The position numbers were made by a program, and so were the translations under genes. Source: HGM04593 sp045661225 (lineage in GTDB: Bacteria; Bacteroidota; Bacteroidia; Bacteroidales; Bacteroidaceae). Taken from it: 64,000 bases of DNA. The stretch lies in assembly GCA_045661225.1 (NCBI GenBank), contig JAZRFF010000017.1, positions 4,767-68,766 of the forward strand, in the 5' to 3' direction. This document shows positions 7,807-17,267 of the stretch, piece by piece. The notes beneath the pieces were generated by a model, which did no database searches, had not been told where the DNA came from, and saw nothing but the letters and a program-made list of their open reading frames with translations. Numbering within the stretch: the stretch's first letter is position 1; the number at the start of each line of letters is the position of its first letter.

Positions 7807-9981
7807 ATGACAAAGAAGTGTAATTTGACAGATGTTCTCAAAGAGAACTTCGGTTTTGATACGTTTAAAGGGGATCAGGAGGCGGTTATTAAGAACCTGC
7901 TTGCGGGAAAAGATGCCTTTGTCCTGATGCCTACAGGCGGTGGAAAATCGCTTTGCTACCAGTTGCCATCATTGGTTATGGACGGTACTGCAATTGTTAT
8001 TTCACCGTTGATTGCCTTGATGAAAAATCAGGTCGATGCTATCCGCAACTTCAGCGCTGAGGACGGTATTGCCCATTTCTTGAATTCTTCCCTCACCAAA
8101 CAGGCTGTAGAGGAAGTGAAAACCGATGTGCTTTCGGGAAAAACCAAGTTGCTGTATGTCGCTCCCGAGTCCTTGACAAAGGAGGAGAACGTGGATTTTC
8201 TCAAAAGTATAAAAATCTCATTTTATGCTATTGACGAAGCGCACTGTATATCGGAGTGGGGGCACGACTTCCGTCCCGAATATCGTCGCATACGTCCTAT
8301 AATAAACGAGATTGGAAAGGCACCCGTTATTGCTCTTACTGCGACTGCAACAACAAAGGTGCGCGATGATATTAAGAAGAATCTTGGAATACAGGACGCT
8401 CCGGACTTCAAGTCCTCGTTTAACAGGCCTAATCTTTACTATGAGGTACGCCCAAAGACAAAGGATGTCGACAAGGAGATTATAAAATTTATAAAATCGA
8501 ATCCCGGAAAGTCGGGAATTATATATTGCTTGAGCCGTAAGAAAGTCGAGGAACTTGCAGAGATTCTGCAAACCAATGAAATTTCGGCTAAAGCTTACCA
8601 CGCGGGAATGGACTCTGTTGTAAGGTCGCAGACTCAAGACGACTTTATTATGGAGAAGATAGATGTCATTGTTGCAACTATAGCTTTTGGTATGGGTATT
8701 GACAAGCCCGATGTGCGCTATGTTATTCACTATGACATTCCTAAGAGTCTCGAAGGGTATTATCAAGAGACCGGTCGTGCCGGTCGTGACGGTGGCGAGG
8801 GTCAGTGTATCGCATTTTACAATAATAAAGACCTGCAGAAGCTCGAGAAATTCCTTGAAGGAAAGCCACTTGCCGAGCAATATATAGGCCGTCAGTTGTT
8901 GTACGAGACAACTGCGTATGCTGAGTCATCGGTGTGTAGAAGAAAATTGTTGTTACATTATTTTGGTGAAAATTACGACGTGGAAAATTGTGGAAATTGT
9001 GACAATTGCCTCTCTCCAAAGAAACAGATTGAAGCAAAGGAGATGCTTGAGGCAGTTTTAGAAACTATATTGGCGTTAAAGGAGAATTTTAAAGCTGAAT
9101 ATGTGGTAGATGTCCTTCTTGGAAAAGAGACTGCCGATATTATTTCGCATAAGCACGATGAACTTGAGTGCTTCGGTTGTGGCGACGACGAAGATGTCAA
9201 GCGTTGGAATGCTGTAATACATCAGGCGTTAATTGCGGGCTACCTGTGCAAAGATGTTGAAAATTACGGTCTTCTTAAAGTTACATCGGCCGGTAACGCT
9301 TTTCTAAAGAAGCCTGTTTCGTTCAAAATTGTCGATGACCGCGACTTTGAAGAAGAAGAGACCATTGTGCAGTCTTCGGGTACTTTTGTGGTCGATCCGG
9401 AGCTGTATGCAATGCTCAAGAACTTGCGCAAGAAACTGTCGAAGCAGCTGGAATTGCCTCCGTATGTTATCTTCCAGGATCCATCGCTCGAGGCTATGGC
9501 TACTACCTATCCCATTACAATAGAGGAACTCAAAAATATTCCAGGCGTGGGCGAGGGCAAGGCTGCTCGCTACGGCGAGGAGTTCTGTGCGCTCATAAAG
9601 CGTCACTGCGAAGAGAATGAAATTGACCGCCCCGAGGATATAAGGATTCGTACTGTTGCAAATAAATCGAAATTGAAAGTGGCTATAATCAATGCCATTG
9701 ACCGTAAAATTGCGCTTGACGACCTTGCCATAAGTAAGGGAGTGGAGTTTGATGAACTGCTCGATGATATTGAGTCAATAGTTTACTCGGGTACAAAATT
9801 GAATATAGACTATTTCCTCGAAGAGATTCTTGACGAGGAGAATATGAACGAGATATATGACTACTTCAAGAACTCCGATACCGATAATATAAACATTGCT
9901 GTCGAGGAACTTGGCGGTGAATATAGCGAAGAGGAAATTCGCCTTGTGAGGGTTAAGTTTATCTCGGAAATGGGAAATTGA
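7807..9981 (+). CDS. recQ: ATP-dependent DNA helicase RecQ
   Basis: 3'-5' DNA helicase of recombination and repair, 724 residues. Helicase motif I TGGGKS ends at residue 48, and motif II DEAH is at 143-146 followed by CISEWGHDFRP, the RecQ aromatic-rich loop. QETGRAGRDG is motif VI. Cysteines in CRRK...ENCGNCDNC form the zinc site of the RQC region. An HRDC domain (roughly residues 530-610) includes IPGVGEGKAARYG. The further C-terminal extension of about 110 acidic residues is common in Bacteroidota RecQ. guaB follows 32 bases later. Confidence 0.95.
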   Translation: MTKKCNLTDVLKENFGFDTFKGDQEAVIKNLLAGKDAFVLMPTGGGKSLCYQLPSLVMDGTAIVISPLIALMKNQVDAIRNFSAEDGIAHFLNSSLTKQAVEEVKTDVLSGKTKLLYVAPESLTKEENVDFLKSIKISFYAIDEAHCISEWGHDFRPEYRRIRPIINEIGKAPVIALTATATTKVRDDIKKNLGIQDAPDFKSSFNRPNLYYEVRPKTKDVDKEIIKFIKSNPGKSGIIYCLSRKKVEELAEILQTNEISAKAYHAGMDSVVRSQTQDDFIMEKIDVIVATIAFGMGIDKPDVRYVIHYDIPKSLEGYYQETGRAGRDGGEGQCIAFYNNKDLQKLEKFLEGKPLAEQYIGRQLLYETTAYAESSVCRRKLLLHYFGENYDVENCGNCDNCLSPKKQIEAKEMLEAVLETILALKENFKAEYVVDVLLGKETADIISHKHDELECFGCGDDEDVKRWNAVIHQALIAGYLCKDVENYGLLKVTSAGNAFLKKPVSFKIVDDRDFEEEETIVQSSGTFVVDPELYAMLKNLRKKLSKQLELPPYVIFQDPSLEAMATTYPITIEELKNIPGVGEGKAARYGEEFCALIKRHCEENEIDRPEDIRIRTVANKSKLKVAIINAIDRKIALDDLAISKGVEFDELLDDIESIVYSGTKLNIDYFLEEILDEENMNEIYDYFKNSDTDNINIAVEELGGEYSEEEIRLVRVKFISEMGN

Positions 9982-10013
9982 TTGAATAATAAAAAATTAA
10001 AATACATAATCTT

Positions 10014-11495
10014 ATGAATGATTTTATAAAAGAAAAAATTGTGATGGACGGTCTTACCTATGATGACGTGTTGTTGATACCCGCTTATTCAGAGGTACTT
10101 CCGAAAGAGGTTTCTTTGAAGACAAAGTTCTCGAGAAATATTGAGCTTAACGTGCCCTTTGTGACAGCTGCAATGGACACTGTTACCGAGGCAAAGATGG
10201 CTATCGCTATTGCACGCGAGGGTGGTATTGGTGTCATTCATAAGAATATGTCAATAGCCGAGCAGGCTCATCAGGTAGCTATTGTAAAGCGTGCCGAGAA
10301 TGGAATGATTTACGACCCGGTGACAATCTCGGCGCAGGCAACCGTGAAAGATGCGCTTGACATTATGGCCGAGTATCATATTGGAGGTATCCCTGTTGTT
10401 GACAACGATAAGAAACTTGTTGGTATTGTGACCAACCGCGACTTGCGTTTCGAGACAAATATGGCACGTCCTATCTGCGAAATTATGACAGGTGCCGACA
10501 AATTGGTCGTGACACATCAGAAAACCGATATGGAGGCTGCTGCGAAAATCCTGCGCGAGAATAAAATTGAGAAACTTCCTGTCATTGACTCCGATGGCGG
10601 TCTTGTAGGTCTCATTACTTACAAGGATATTACCAAGGCTAAGGATAAGCCTATGGCTTGCAAGGATAGCAAGGGCCGTTTGCGTGTTGCAGCCGGTGTC
10701 GGTGTTACTGTTGATGCTATGGACCGTATAAAGGCGCTTGTTGAGGCCGGTGTCGATGCTATCATCATTGATACTGCCCACGGTCACTCAGCCGGTGTTG
10801 TGCAGAAACTCAAGGAGGCTAAGGCTGCATTCCCGCAGATTGATATTGTCGTTGGTAACGTTGCAACAGGTGAGGCAGCAAAAATGCTTGCCGATGCGGG
10901 TGCCGACGCTGTGAAGGTCGGTATCGGTCCCGGTTCAATTTGTACTACTCGTGTGGTTGCCGGTGTGGGTGTTCCTCAGTTGTCGGCGGTGTACGATGTT
11001 GCAAAGGCTCTTGAGGGTACAGGTGTGCCTTTGATTGCCGATGGCGGTCTTCGCTATTCGGGTGACGTTGTCAAGGCTCTTGCTGCCGGCGGTTACTGTG
11101 TGATGATTGGTTCTCTTGTTGCAGGAACCGAGGAGTCGCCCGGTGATACAATAATCTTTAACGGACGTAAATTTAAGTCTTATCGCGGTATGGGTTCTCT
11201 TGAGGCTATGGAGAATGGTTCAAAGGACCGTTACTTCCAGGCTGATACTGCGGACAAAAAGAAACTTGTTCCCGAGGGTATTGCGGCACGCGTTCCTTAT
11301 AAGGGTACTCTTTACGAGGTTATATATCAGCTGGTTGGCGGTTTGCGCTCGGGTATGGGATATTGTGGAGCAAAGGATATTGCTTCTTTGCACAATGCAA
11401 AGTTTGTACGCATCACAAATGCCGGTGTGCTCGAAAGTCACCCGCACGATGTCTCAATCACAAGTGAAGCTCCTAACTACAGCCGTCCCGAATAA
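10014..11495 (+). CDS. guaB: Inosine-5'-monophosphate dehydrogenase
   Basis: Converts IMP to XMP with NAD+, the committed step toward GMP. The 493-residue TIM barrel carries the catalytic loop GPGSICTTRVV with the active cysteine C310. Two CBS domains are inserted at about residues 100-215 (VKDALDIMAEYHIGGIPVVD and its partner). The flap region contains YRGMGSLEAM. The next gene starts only two bases after the stop, so guaB heads an operon with envelope foldases, an arrangement I recognise from Bacteroidales genomes. No G-box or riboswitch is visible in the 32-base gap from recQ. Confidence 0.97.
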   Translation: MNDFIKEKIVMDGLTYDDVLLIPAYSEVLPKEVSLKTKFSRNIELNVPFVTAAMDTVTEAKMAIAIAREGGIGVIHKNMSIAEQAHQVAIVKRAENGMIYDPVTISAQATVKDALDIMAEYHIGGIPVVDNDKKLVGIVTNRDLRFETNMARPICEIMTGADKLVVTHQKTDMEAAAKILRENKIEKLPVIDSDGGLVGLITYKDITKAKDKPMACKDSKGRLRVAAGVGVTVDAMDRIKALVEAGVDAIIIDTAHGHSAGVVQKLKEAKAAFPQIDIVVGNVATGEAAKMLADAGADAVKVGIGPGSICTTRVVAGVGVPQLSAVYDVAKALEGTGVPLIADGGLRYSGDVVKALAAGGYCVMIGSLVAGTEESPGDTIIFNGRKFKSYRGMGSLEAMENGSKDRYFQADTADKKKLVPEGIAARVPYKGTLYEVIYQLVGGLRSGMGYCGAKDIASLHNAKFVRITNAGVLESHPHDVSITSEAPNYSRPE

Positions 11496-11497
11496 TT

Positions 11498-12931
11498 ATG
11501 TGCTTAAGAATGGGTAAAGGATTGCAAGTTTTACTGTCTATATTGTTTCTTGCAACATTCTCGGCAAGCGCGCAGGTCGATGACCCTGTGATTATGACAG
11601 TTAATGGCACCGATGTTCTGCGCTCGGAATTCGAGTATGCTTATAATAAGAACAACGGTAATACTGTTGATGCCGGTCAGGACGTCAAGGAGTATCTGCA
11701 GATGTTTATCGACTTTAAGCTGAAGGTAGCCGAAGCTGTTTCGCTGGGTCTCGATACGCTCTCTTCGCTCAAAGAGGAGTATAAAAAAGATCGTGCTCAA
11801 ATGGCCGAGGGCTATCTGATAGACTCAGACTTTATTGTCGATGAGGCTTATAGGGTATATGCAAAGGATTCTGCTACTATTGGCAAGGACGGCTTTGTCA
11901 AGGTGTGTCATATTGTCTTTCCTGTAAGACAAAAAAGTAATTATGCCGAGCTTAAATTGGCAAAGGCAAGGATTGATTCGGCTTATGTGATGCTGCAGAA
12001 TGGAAAAACCTTCGAAGAGGTTGCCGGATATTTCAATATACCGGCTCAGGCGCTCAACCCTGTAGAGATTGTGCGCGGACAGGCTTATCCTGAATTTGAA
12101 AAAGCTGCATTCACATTGCCTGATGGCGCATATTCCTCTCCGATAGAAACTGCTGCTGGTTTCCATATTGTCAAACGCTTCTCGGCTCGTAAGTTCGGTT
12201 CGTTCGACGAATATAAAGAGGCTATAATCAGAATGCTTGAGCAACAGAATATTCGCGAGCGTGCAAGGGTCAGAAAAGGACTGCAGTTGGCAAAGGAGTA
12301 TGGCGGCGGGCTGAGTGCACAAGAGGCTCTTGCTCGTGAGGATAGCTTGCTCGAGAGTAAGTACCCCGAATTCGGGAATCTGATGCGCGAGTATTACGAG
12401 GGCTTGCTCTTCTTCGAGGTCTCATCGCGCGAGGTGTGGAAAAAGGCCTCTGTTGACAATGAAGGACTTAAAAAGTACTTTAAGAAGAATCGCAAGAGAT
12501 ATAAATTCGATTCTCCCCGTTTCCGAGGCGTTGTGATACAGGCAAATTCGCAAGAAAATGTCGACGAGATTAAACGACTGCTCGAAGGACGTGAATTCGA
12601 GGAGTATAAGTCGGCAATAGACAATGGATTCCCCAAGGACTCTATGCAGAATGTGCACGTGGCAATAGGTGTCTTTGCACAAGGTGATAATGCCTGGGTC
12701 GACAGCAGAATCTTTGGTCAGGGCGAAGGCGGTAAGCTGCGCAAAGGCTTTAATGCAGTCGAGGTTGTTGGCAAGGAGATTGCAACACCCGAAATATATA
12801 CCGATGTAAAGGGACTTGTGGCGAGCGATTACCAAAAGTATCTTGAGCAGAAATGGGTAAAGACCTTGAGAAAGAAGTATAAGGTTAAGGTAAACAAAGA
12901 GGTGCTAAAAACAGTTAATAATCACGACTAA
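11498..12931 (+). CDS. Periplasmic peptidyl-prolyl isomerase (parvulin/SurA-like)
   Basis: Secreted foldase-like protein of 477 residues with an N-terminal signal peptide (LLSILFLATFSASAQ). A parvulin-type domain is recognisable around residues 140-230 (CHIVFPVRQKSN at its start, AAGFHIVKRF at its end). The flanking helical regions resemble SurA/PpiD chaperone arms. The start could instead be the ATG at 11510 (MGKGLQ), which gives a tidier signal peptide. It follows guaB with a two-base gap and precedes two more members of the same kind. Specific clients are unknown. Confidence 0.85.
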   Translation: MCLRMGKGLQVLLSILFLATFSASAQVDDPVIMTVNGTDVLRSEFEYAYNKNNGNTVDAGQDVKEYLQMFIDFKLKVAEAVSLGLDTLSSLKEEYKKDRAQMAEGYLIDSDFIVDEAYRVYAKDSATIGKDGFVKVCHIVFPVRQKSNYAELKLAKARIDSAYVMLQNGKTFEEVAGYFNIPAQALNPVEIVRGQAYPEFEKAAFTLPDGAYSSPIETAAGFHIVKRFSARKFGSFDEYKEAIIRMLEQQNIRERARVRKGLQLAKEYGGGLSAQEALAREDSLLESKYPEFGNLMREYYEGLLFFEVSSREVWKKASVDNEGLKKYFKKNRKRYKFDSPRFRGVVIQANSQENVDEIKRLLEGREFEEYKSAIDNGFPKDSMQNVHVAIGVFAQGDNAWVDSRIFGQGEGGKLRKGFNAVEVVGKEIATPEIYTDVKGLVASDYQKYLEQKWVKTLRKKYKVKVNKEVLKTVNNHD

Positions 12932-12946
12932 ACTCTCTTTATTGTT

Positions 12947-13016
12947 TATCTTTGCACTAATGTGCGAGAATAACCGGCGCTGCATCACTCCCTTTGCAAA
13001 GGTAACGATGCACGCC
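12947..13016 (+). promoter_or_regulatory. Internal promoter-like element and structured leader
   Basis: TATCTTTG (12947-12954) matches TAnnTTTG exactly, without a clear -33. Downstream is a two-tier hairpin. The outer arms are GGCG-C-TGCATC (12976-12986) and GATGCACGCC (13007-13016). The inner tier is the perfect palindrome CCTTTGCAAAGG (12991-13002). It lies in the expected leader of the lipoprotein gene at 13057. Confidence 0.45.
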
Positions 13017-13056
13017 GTACCATTTATTTTTATTATGTAAGTAAAGTTTGTATCAA

Positions 13057-13920
13057 ATGCCTGCCGGACGTTTAGTGAAATATTCTTTAATGCTTTTGCT
13101 TCTGCCGTTTCTTGTCGCTTGTCATAATGAGACTGTGCGTGAGAAACGTGTGGTGTTGGCCGAGGTTGACAGTGTCCGCCTCTATGCCGATGAGGTGCAT
13201 TTGCAACTTGCAGCACGCGGTGGCAACGTTGACAGTGCTCTGTTTGTAAAGGAGTATATCGACCGTTGGGCAACCGAAGAGCTTTTTTACAAAAAAGCGT
13301 CGCAGAATATTGCTTCAACCGATGAGATTGAAAAGATGGTCGACAACTACCGCAAGAATCTTATCCTGAGCATCTATCAGGAGAGGCTTGTTAACCAGCA
13401 TCTGAAACCATCAATAAGCGTTGCCGATATTGAACGTTTCTACGATTCGAACAAGATGTTGTTCGAGGCCGATGAGTCTATGTTCAAGGGGTTACTGCTG
13501 GTTATACCGGCAAAGTCGCCCAAGGTTGCCAAGGTGCGTGCCTGGTGTCTCGACAAGACTCCCGAAAATCTTGAGGAGATTGAGCGCTATAGTGCCGAAC
13601 ACGCACTCAAGTATGAATATTTTATGGACGAGTGGAGGCTTTTTGAGGACGTGGCAAAAATGACACCTCTTACAGAGTTTCAATTGTTTGAGAGGTTGTC
13701 GCGCAAGAGCACCATAGAGTTTAAGGACGATGGTAATATTTATTTCGTGTGTGCCGATACTCTTATACGTAAAGGCGACAGTATGCCTGTAGAACTTGTA
13801 TCGGGCGAACTGAACGAACTTTTGATAAATTCAAGAAAGGCTTCTTTTATAAAAGAGAAAAAAAAGGCGCTTCTCGACGAGGCCATCAAAGAGGGGCGGG
13901 TAAAAATATATAATGAATAA
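13057..13920 (+). CDS. Lipoprotein with SurA/PpiC-like architecture
   Basis: A 287-residue predicted lipoprotein: the lipobox LVAC follows a hydrophobic segment (YSLMLLLLPF). The start is taken as ATG 13057 rather than an in-frame TTG nine bases earlier. The helical N-terminal half (IDRWATEELFYKKASQNI) resembles the chaperone region of SurA/PrsA foldases, but I cannot see a well-conserved parvulin active-site block, so it may be a non-catalytic chaperone. It lies in the foldase cluster between a parvulin protein and SurA, with its own possible promoter and a structured leader. Confidence 0.75.
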   Translation: MPAGRLVKYSLMLLLLPFLVACHNETVREKRVVLAEVDSVRLYADEVHLQLAARGGNVDSALFVKEYIDRWATEELFYKKASQNIASTDEIEKMVDNYRKNLILSIYQERLVNQHLKPSISVADIERFYDSNKMLFEADESMFKGLLLVIPAKSPKVAKVRAWCLDKTPENLEEIERYSAEHALKYEYFMDEWRLFEDVAKMTPLTEFQLFERLSRKSTIEFKDDGNIYFVCADTLIRKGDSMPVELVSGELNELLINSRKASFIKEKKKALLDEAIKEGRVKIYNE

Positions 13921-13949
13921 CCGTTGGCGGTTATGTAAAATTGGCGAAA

Positions 13950-15317
13950 ATGAATAAGTGCATACAAAAAGTTTTGTTTTTAGTTGTCGCGTTGCTGTCG
14001 CTTGAAAGTGCAGGTGCGCAGGATAATGTTATTGACCGCGTAGAGTGGGTTGTGGGCGACAAGGCTATTTTGCGCTCCGACATTGAGGAGACTATACGCT
14101 ACTGGTTAAGTAACGGACGTAAATTCGATGGCGACCCCTATTGTGTGGTGGGCGAGGACCTTGCCGTACAGCAACTTTTTATGCATCAGGCGGCCATTGA
14201 CAGTGTCGAGGTTGACGAATCTAAAATTATGCGTCAGGTCGAGGCTCAGATGGAGTATGTGATTCGCGAGATAGGCTCTAAAGAGAAACTCGAGGAGTAC
14301 TTCGACAAGACATCTTCCGAGATTCGCGAGATGTACCGTGAACAGTTGTACAATATGGAAATGACCGAGGCGATGAAAATGAAGATTGTGGGCGATATAA
14401 AAGTATCGCCGGTGCTTGTGCGTCGTTTTTGCGAGTCGCTGCCGAAGGATAGCCTTCCATATGTTCAAGAGCAGGTCGAGGTGCAGATTGTTACCCTTGA
14501 ACCCGATGTGGACGAAGAGGAAATTGAACGTGTCAAGAGTGAGCTGCGTGAATATACCGAACGTATTATGAGCGGAGAGACAAGCTTCTCGACAATGGCG
14601 CTTATGTACTCTCAGGACCCGGGTTCGGCGCGTTTGGGAGGTGAACTCGATTTTAGCGGTCGCGGAGAATTTGCTCCCGAATTCGCGGCGGTGGCATTCA
14701 ACCTTACCGACCCGAATAAAGTGTCAAAAATAGTGGAAACGGAATACGGCTTTCACATTATACAACTTATAGAAAAGCGAGGCGATAGAGTGAAGGTGCG
14801 TCACATCTTGCGTAAGCCTGTAAACTCTAATGAAAATATAAAGAAAATGTTGCTGCGTCTCGACTCAATATCGACCGACATTAAAGAAGGCAAGTTTACC
14901 TTTGAAGAGGCTGCCGAGTATATCTCGGACGACAAGGACACACGCAACAATTACGGAATAATGTACAACAGACAGACTGCTTCGTCGCATTTTACTTTCG
15001 AGGAACTGCCTGTCGATGTAGCGCGTGTGGTCGATGGTCTTGAGGTCGGTGAAATTTCTCAGCCTTTTGCCTGGGTTCTTAACAATGGAAAGACAGTCTG
15101 TGCAATTGCTAAGCTCAGGTCACGCACCGAGGCGCATCAGGCAACGCTGAAGGACGACTATGAGACGTTGCGCGCAATGTATCAGGCCAAGCTCAGCGAG
15201 GAACGCATTCAACAGTGGATAAAGGAGAAACAAAAGACCACTTATGTGAGAATAAACAAGGACAACCGTTCTTGTGAGTTCCGTTACCCCGATTGGGAAT
15301 TCTACGAAGAAAAGTAA
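13950..15317 (+). CDS. surA: Periplasmic chaperone SurA
   Basis: Outer-membrane protein chaperone and peptidyl-prolyl isomerase, 455 residues from ATG 13950. An in-frame TTG at 13941 is less likely. A signal peptide (VLFLVVALLSLESAGAQ) is followed by the SurA N-terminal domain (DRVEWVVGDKAILRSDIEE). Two parvulin domains then follow. The first, at about residues 170-275, contains YSQDPGSARLGGELDF, FAPEFAAVAF and GFHIIQ. The second, at about 280-385, begins KVRHIL and is more divergent. The neighbouring LptA-like and OmpA genes fit a role in outer-membrane assembly. Confidence 0.9.
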   Translation: MNKCIQKVLFLVVALLSLESAGAQDNVIDRVEWVVGDKAILRSDIEETIRYWLSNGRKFDGDPYCVVGEDLAVQQLFMHQAAIDSVEVDESKIMRQVEAQMEYVIREIGSKEKLEEYFDKTSSEIREMYREQLYNMEMTEAMKMKIVGDIKVSPVLVRRFCESLPKDSLPYVQEQVEVQIVTLEPDVDEEEIERVKSELREYTERIMSGETSFSTMALMYSQDPGSARLGGELDFSGRGEFAPEFAAVAFNLTDPNKVSKIVETEYGFHIIQLIEKRGDRVKVRHILRKPVNSNENIKKMLLRLDSISTDIKEGKFTFEEAAEYISDDKDTRNNYGIMYNRQTASSHFTFEELPVDVARVVDGLEVGEISQPFAWVLNNGKTVCAIAKLRSRTEAHQATLKDDYETLRAMYQAKLSEERIQQWIKEKQKTTYVRINKDNRSCEFRYPDWEFYEEK

Positions 15318-15328
15318 TTCAGGAACGT

Positions 15329-16954
15329 ATGCGCAGGATACTCCCGTTGATATTTTTCTGTCTGTATGCTGCCACGGCTATCGCACAGGAAGCTGCAGTA
15401 CAGCGCTCATCTTCATCGAAGAAGAGCGTTGTGCATATGCTGCACACCAATGTGACCCGTTTCGATGAAAAAATAAACCCCGATGCCTGGATTCTGGTAG
15501 GCGATGTCCGGTTTCGTCGCGACAGTATGTATATGTACTGCGATAGTGCACACTATTTCCAAAAGAAGAACTCTTTCCGGGCGTTTGGGAATGTGCGTAT
15601 GGAACAAGGGGATACCCTTTTCCTTTATGGCGACTACCTTGACTTTGATGGAGATACCAATATAGCCCGTGTGCGTAACAATGTGCGTCTCATTGATAAG
15701 TCTACGGTTCTTGAGACCGACAGCCTGGATTTTGACCGTAATGTAAATGTCGGTTTTTTCTTTGACTACGGAATATTATCCGACGATGAGAGTACCCTCT
15801 CGTCCTATTATGGTGAATATGGCGTCGATACCAAAGAAGCGCACTTCCTCGATGATGTCAGTCTCGAGAATCCTCAGTTTCGTATGCTCTCCGACACATT
15901 ATATTATAACACCGACAGCAAGATTGCCACTATTGTAGGGCCTACAAATATGTATAGCGGCGAGAGTGAGGTCTATTCGGAGCGCGGCCGCTTCAGTACG
16001 GCTACCCGTCAGGCAATGTTGCTCGACAGGTCGGTGATTTTCAATAATAAGAAAGAGGTTACAGCCGATTCTATTTTCTACGATATCAACAGAGGGTATA
16101 GCAAGGTGTTTGGCGATATTTTGTATACCGATACTCTTGCGCGTAATATGCTCTCGGGCGAATATGCCTATATAAACGAGATTGTCGATTCGGCTTACGT
16201 TACCGGGCGTGCTCTTGTGTCCGACTTTTCACAGCCCGACACGCTCTTTATGCACGCCGATACAATATGGGCTGTGTCGCATAATCTCGGTACCGATTCA
16301 ATATATCGCCTGGTAAAAGCTTATAATAAGGTACGCGCGTGGAGCGAAGAGATGCAGGCTGTGTGCGACTCGCTTATTTTTGACTCCCGCGACAGCTGTA
16401 TGACAATGTATAAGGACCCGATATTGTGGAACGATAACGTACAGCTTCTGGGCGAGGAGATAAAAGTCTATCTCGACAGCACGTCTATCGATTGGGTGCA
16501 TATAATAAGGCAGACACTGTATGCCGAGCCTATGGACGAGGTTAACTATAATCAGATAAAGGGACAGGAGATGAAATTCTACTTTACCGATGGCAAGATT
16601 CACGAGATGAGGGTTATTGGCAGCGTCGGGATTGTCTTCTATCCGCTTGACAGTGACAGCACCTTTATGGGAATGAACACCACTACGGCCGGTCGCGTGA
16701 CAGCATATATTAAAGATGGTCAGGTCGATAAGATTATAGTGCCCAAAAGTTCCAACGGTGTCTTCTATCCAATGAGCCAGCGCCCTATGGACAAGCGTTT
16801 CCTTGATAATTTCTCGTGGTTCGACTATGCGCGCCCCAAAAGCAAGAATGACCTTTTTGAGTGGGTCGACAAGGACGAGAGTATGAAACTGAAGGTTTAT
16901 AAAAAGGAGAGTGTGCCATTGCCGACACTCGACCGCTTTAAAAAGGAAAAATAG
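15329..16954 (+). CDS. LptA/OstA-like domain protein (LPS transport related)
   Basis: Secreted protein of 541 residues with signal peptide ILPLIFFCLYAATAIAQ. Repeated beta-strand units such as GDTLFLYGDYLDFDGDTNIA and ALLDRSVIFNNKKEVTADS are typical of the OstA/LptA jelly-roll fold, which carries lipopolysaccharide across the periplasm. It is much longer than LptA of Proteobacteria and resembles the large OstA-like proteins of Bacteroidota. ATG 15329 is chosen because it gives the signal peptide; an in-frame TTG lies upstream at 15293. It follows surA by 11 bases, so the operon links protein and LPS delivery to the outer membrane. Confidence 0.85.
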   Translation: MRRILPLIFFCLYAATAIAQEAAVQRSSSSKKSVVHMLHTNVTRFDEKINPDAWILVGDVRFRRDSMYMYCDSAHYFQKKNSFRAFGNVRMEQGDTLFLYGDYLDFDGDTNIARVRNNVRLIDKSTVLETDSLDFDRNVNVGFFFDYGILSDDESTLSSYYGEYGVDTKEAHFLDDVSLENPQFRMLSDTLYYNTDSKIATIVGPTNMYSGESEVYSERGRFSTATRQAMLLDRSVIFNNKKEVTADSIFYDINRGYSKVFGDILYTDTLARNMLSGEYAYINEIVDSAYVTGRALVSDFSQPDTLFMHADTIWAVSHNLGTDSIYRLVKAYNKVRAWSEEMQAVCDSLIFDSRDSCMTMYKDPILWNDNVQLLGEEIKVYLDSTSIDWVHIIRQTLYAEPMDEVNYNQIKGQEMKFYFTDGKIHEMRVIGSVGIVFYPLDSDSTFMGMNTTTAGRVTAYIKDGQVDKIIVPKSSNGVFYPMSQRPMDKRFLDNFSWFDYARPKSKNDLFEWVDKDESMKLKVYKKESVPLPTLDRFKKEK

Positions 16955-16958
16955 CAGT

Positions 16959-17255
16959 ATGGGAATGTTTAAACAGAAAGAACCTCGCAGGTTCAATCAT
17001 AAATATATATTTGTCGACGAGCGCAAGGAGAAACTCGACAAGATTGTCGAGAGTGCCAAGCGCGACCTTGGAATGTTGCCTCCGCGTGAGGAATCTTACC
17101 GTGAACGCCTTAAAGGGGCATTTGTCAATGATGAGTCGCACCTGTCGCGCAAGCAACAGAATGGCGAGCGTATGTCGTCGCGTTTTGTGGTGGGGGCAAT
17201 ACTTGTTTGCCTTTTTGTACTTTACTATATATTAAAAAGTATCTGGCACATTTAA
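16959..17255 (+). CDS. Small conserved single-pass membrane protein
   Basis: A 98-residue protein beginning at ATG 16959, four bases after the preceding stop. The first 70 residues are charged and helical, with many K, R and E, and one transmembrane segment (FVVGAILVCLFVLYYIL) lies near the C-terminus, so the protein is probably inner-membrane anchored with a cytoplasmic N-terminal part. I recognise no named domain. Its place between the OstA-like gene and mutL, with 12 bases to mutL, suggests co-transcription with the outer-membrane biogenesis genes. Function unknown. Confidence 0.75.
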   Translation: MGMFKQKEPRRFNHKYIFVDERKEKLDKIVESAKRDLGMLPPREESYRERLKGAFVNDESHLSRKQQNGERMSSRFVVGAILVCLFVLYYILKSIWHI

Positions 17256-17267
17256 AAGAAATTGTAA

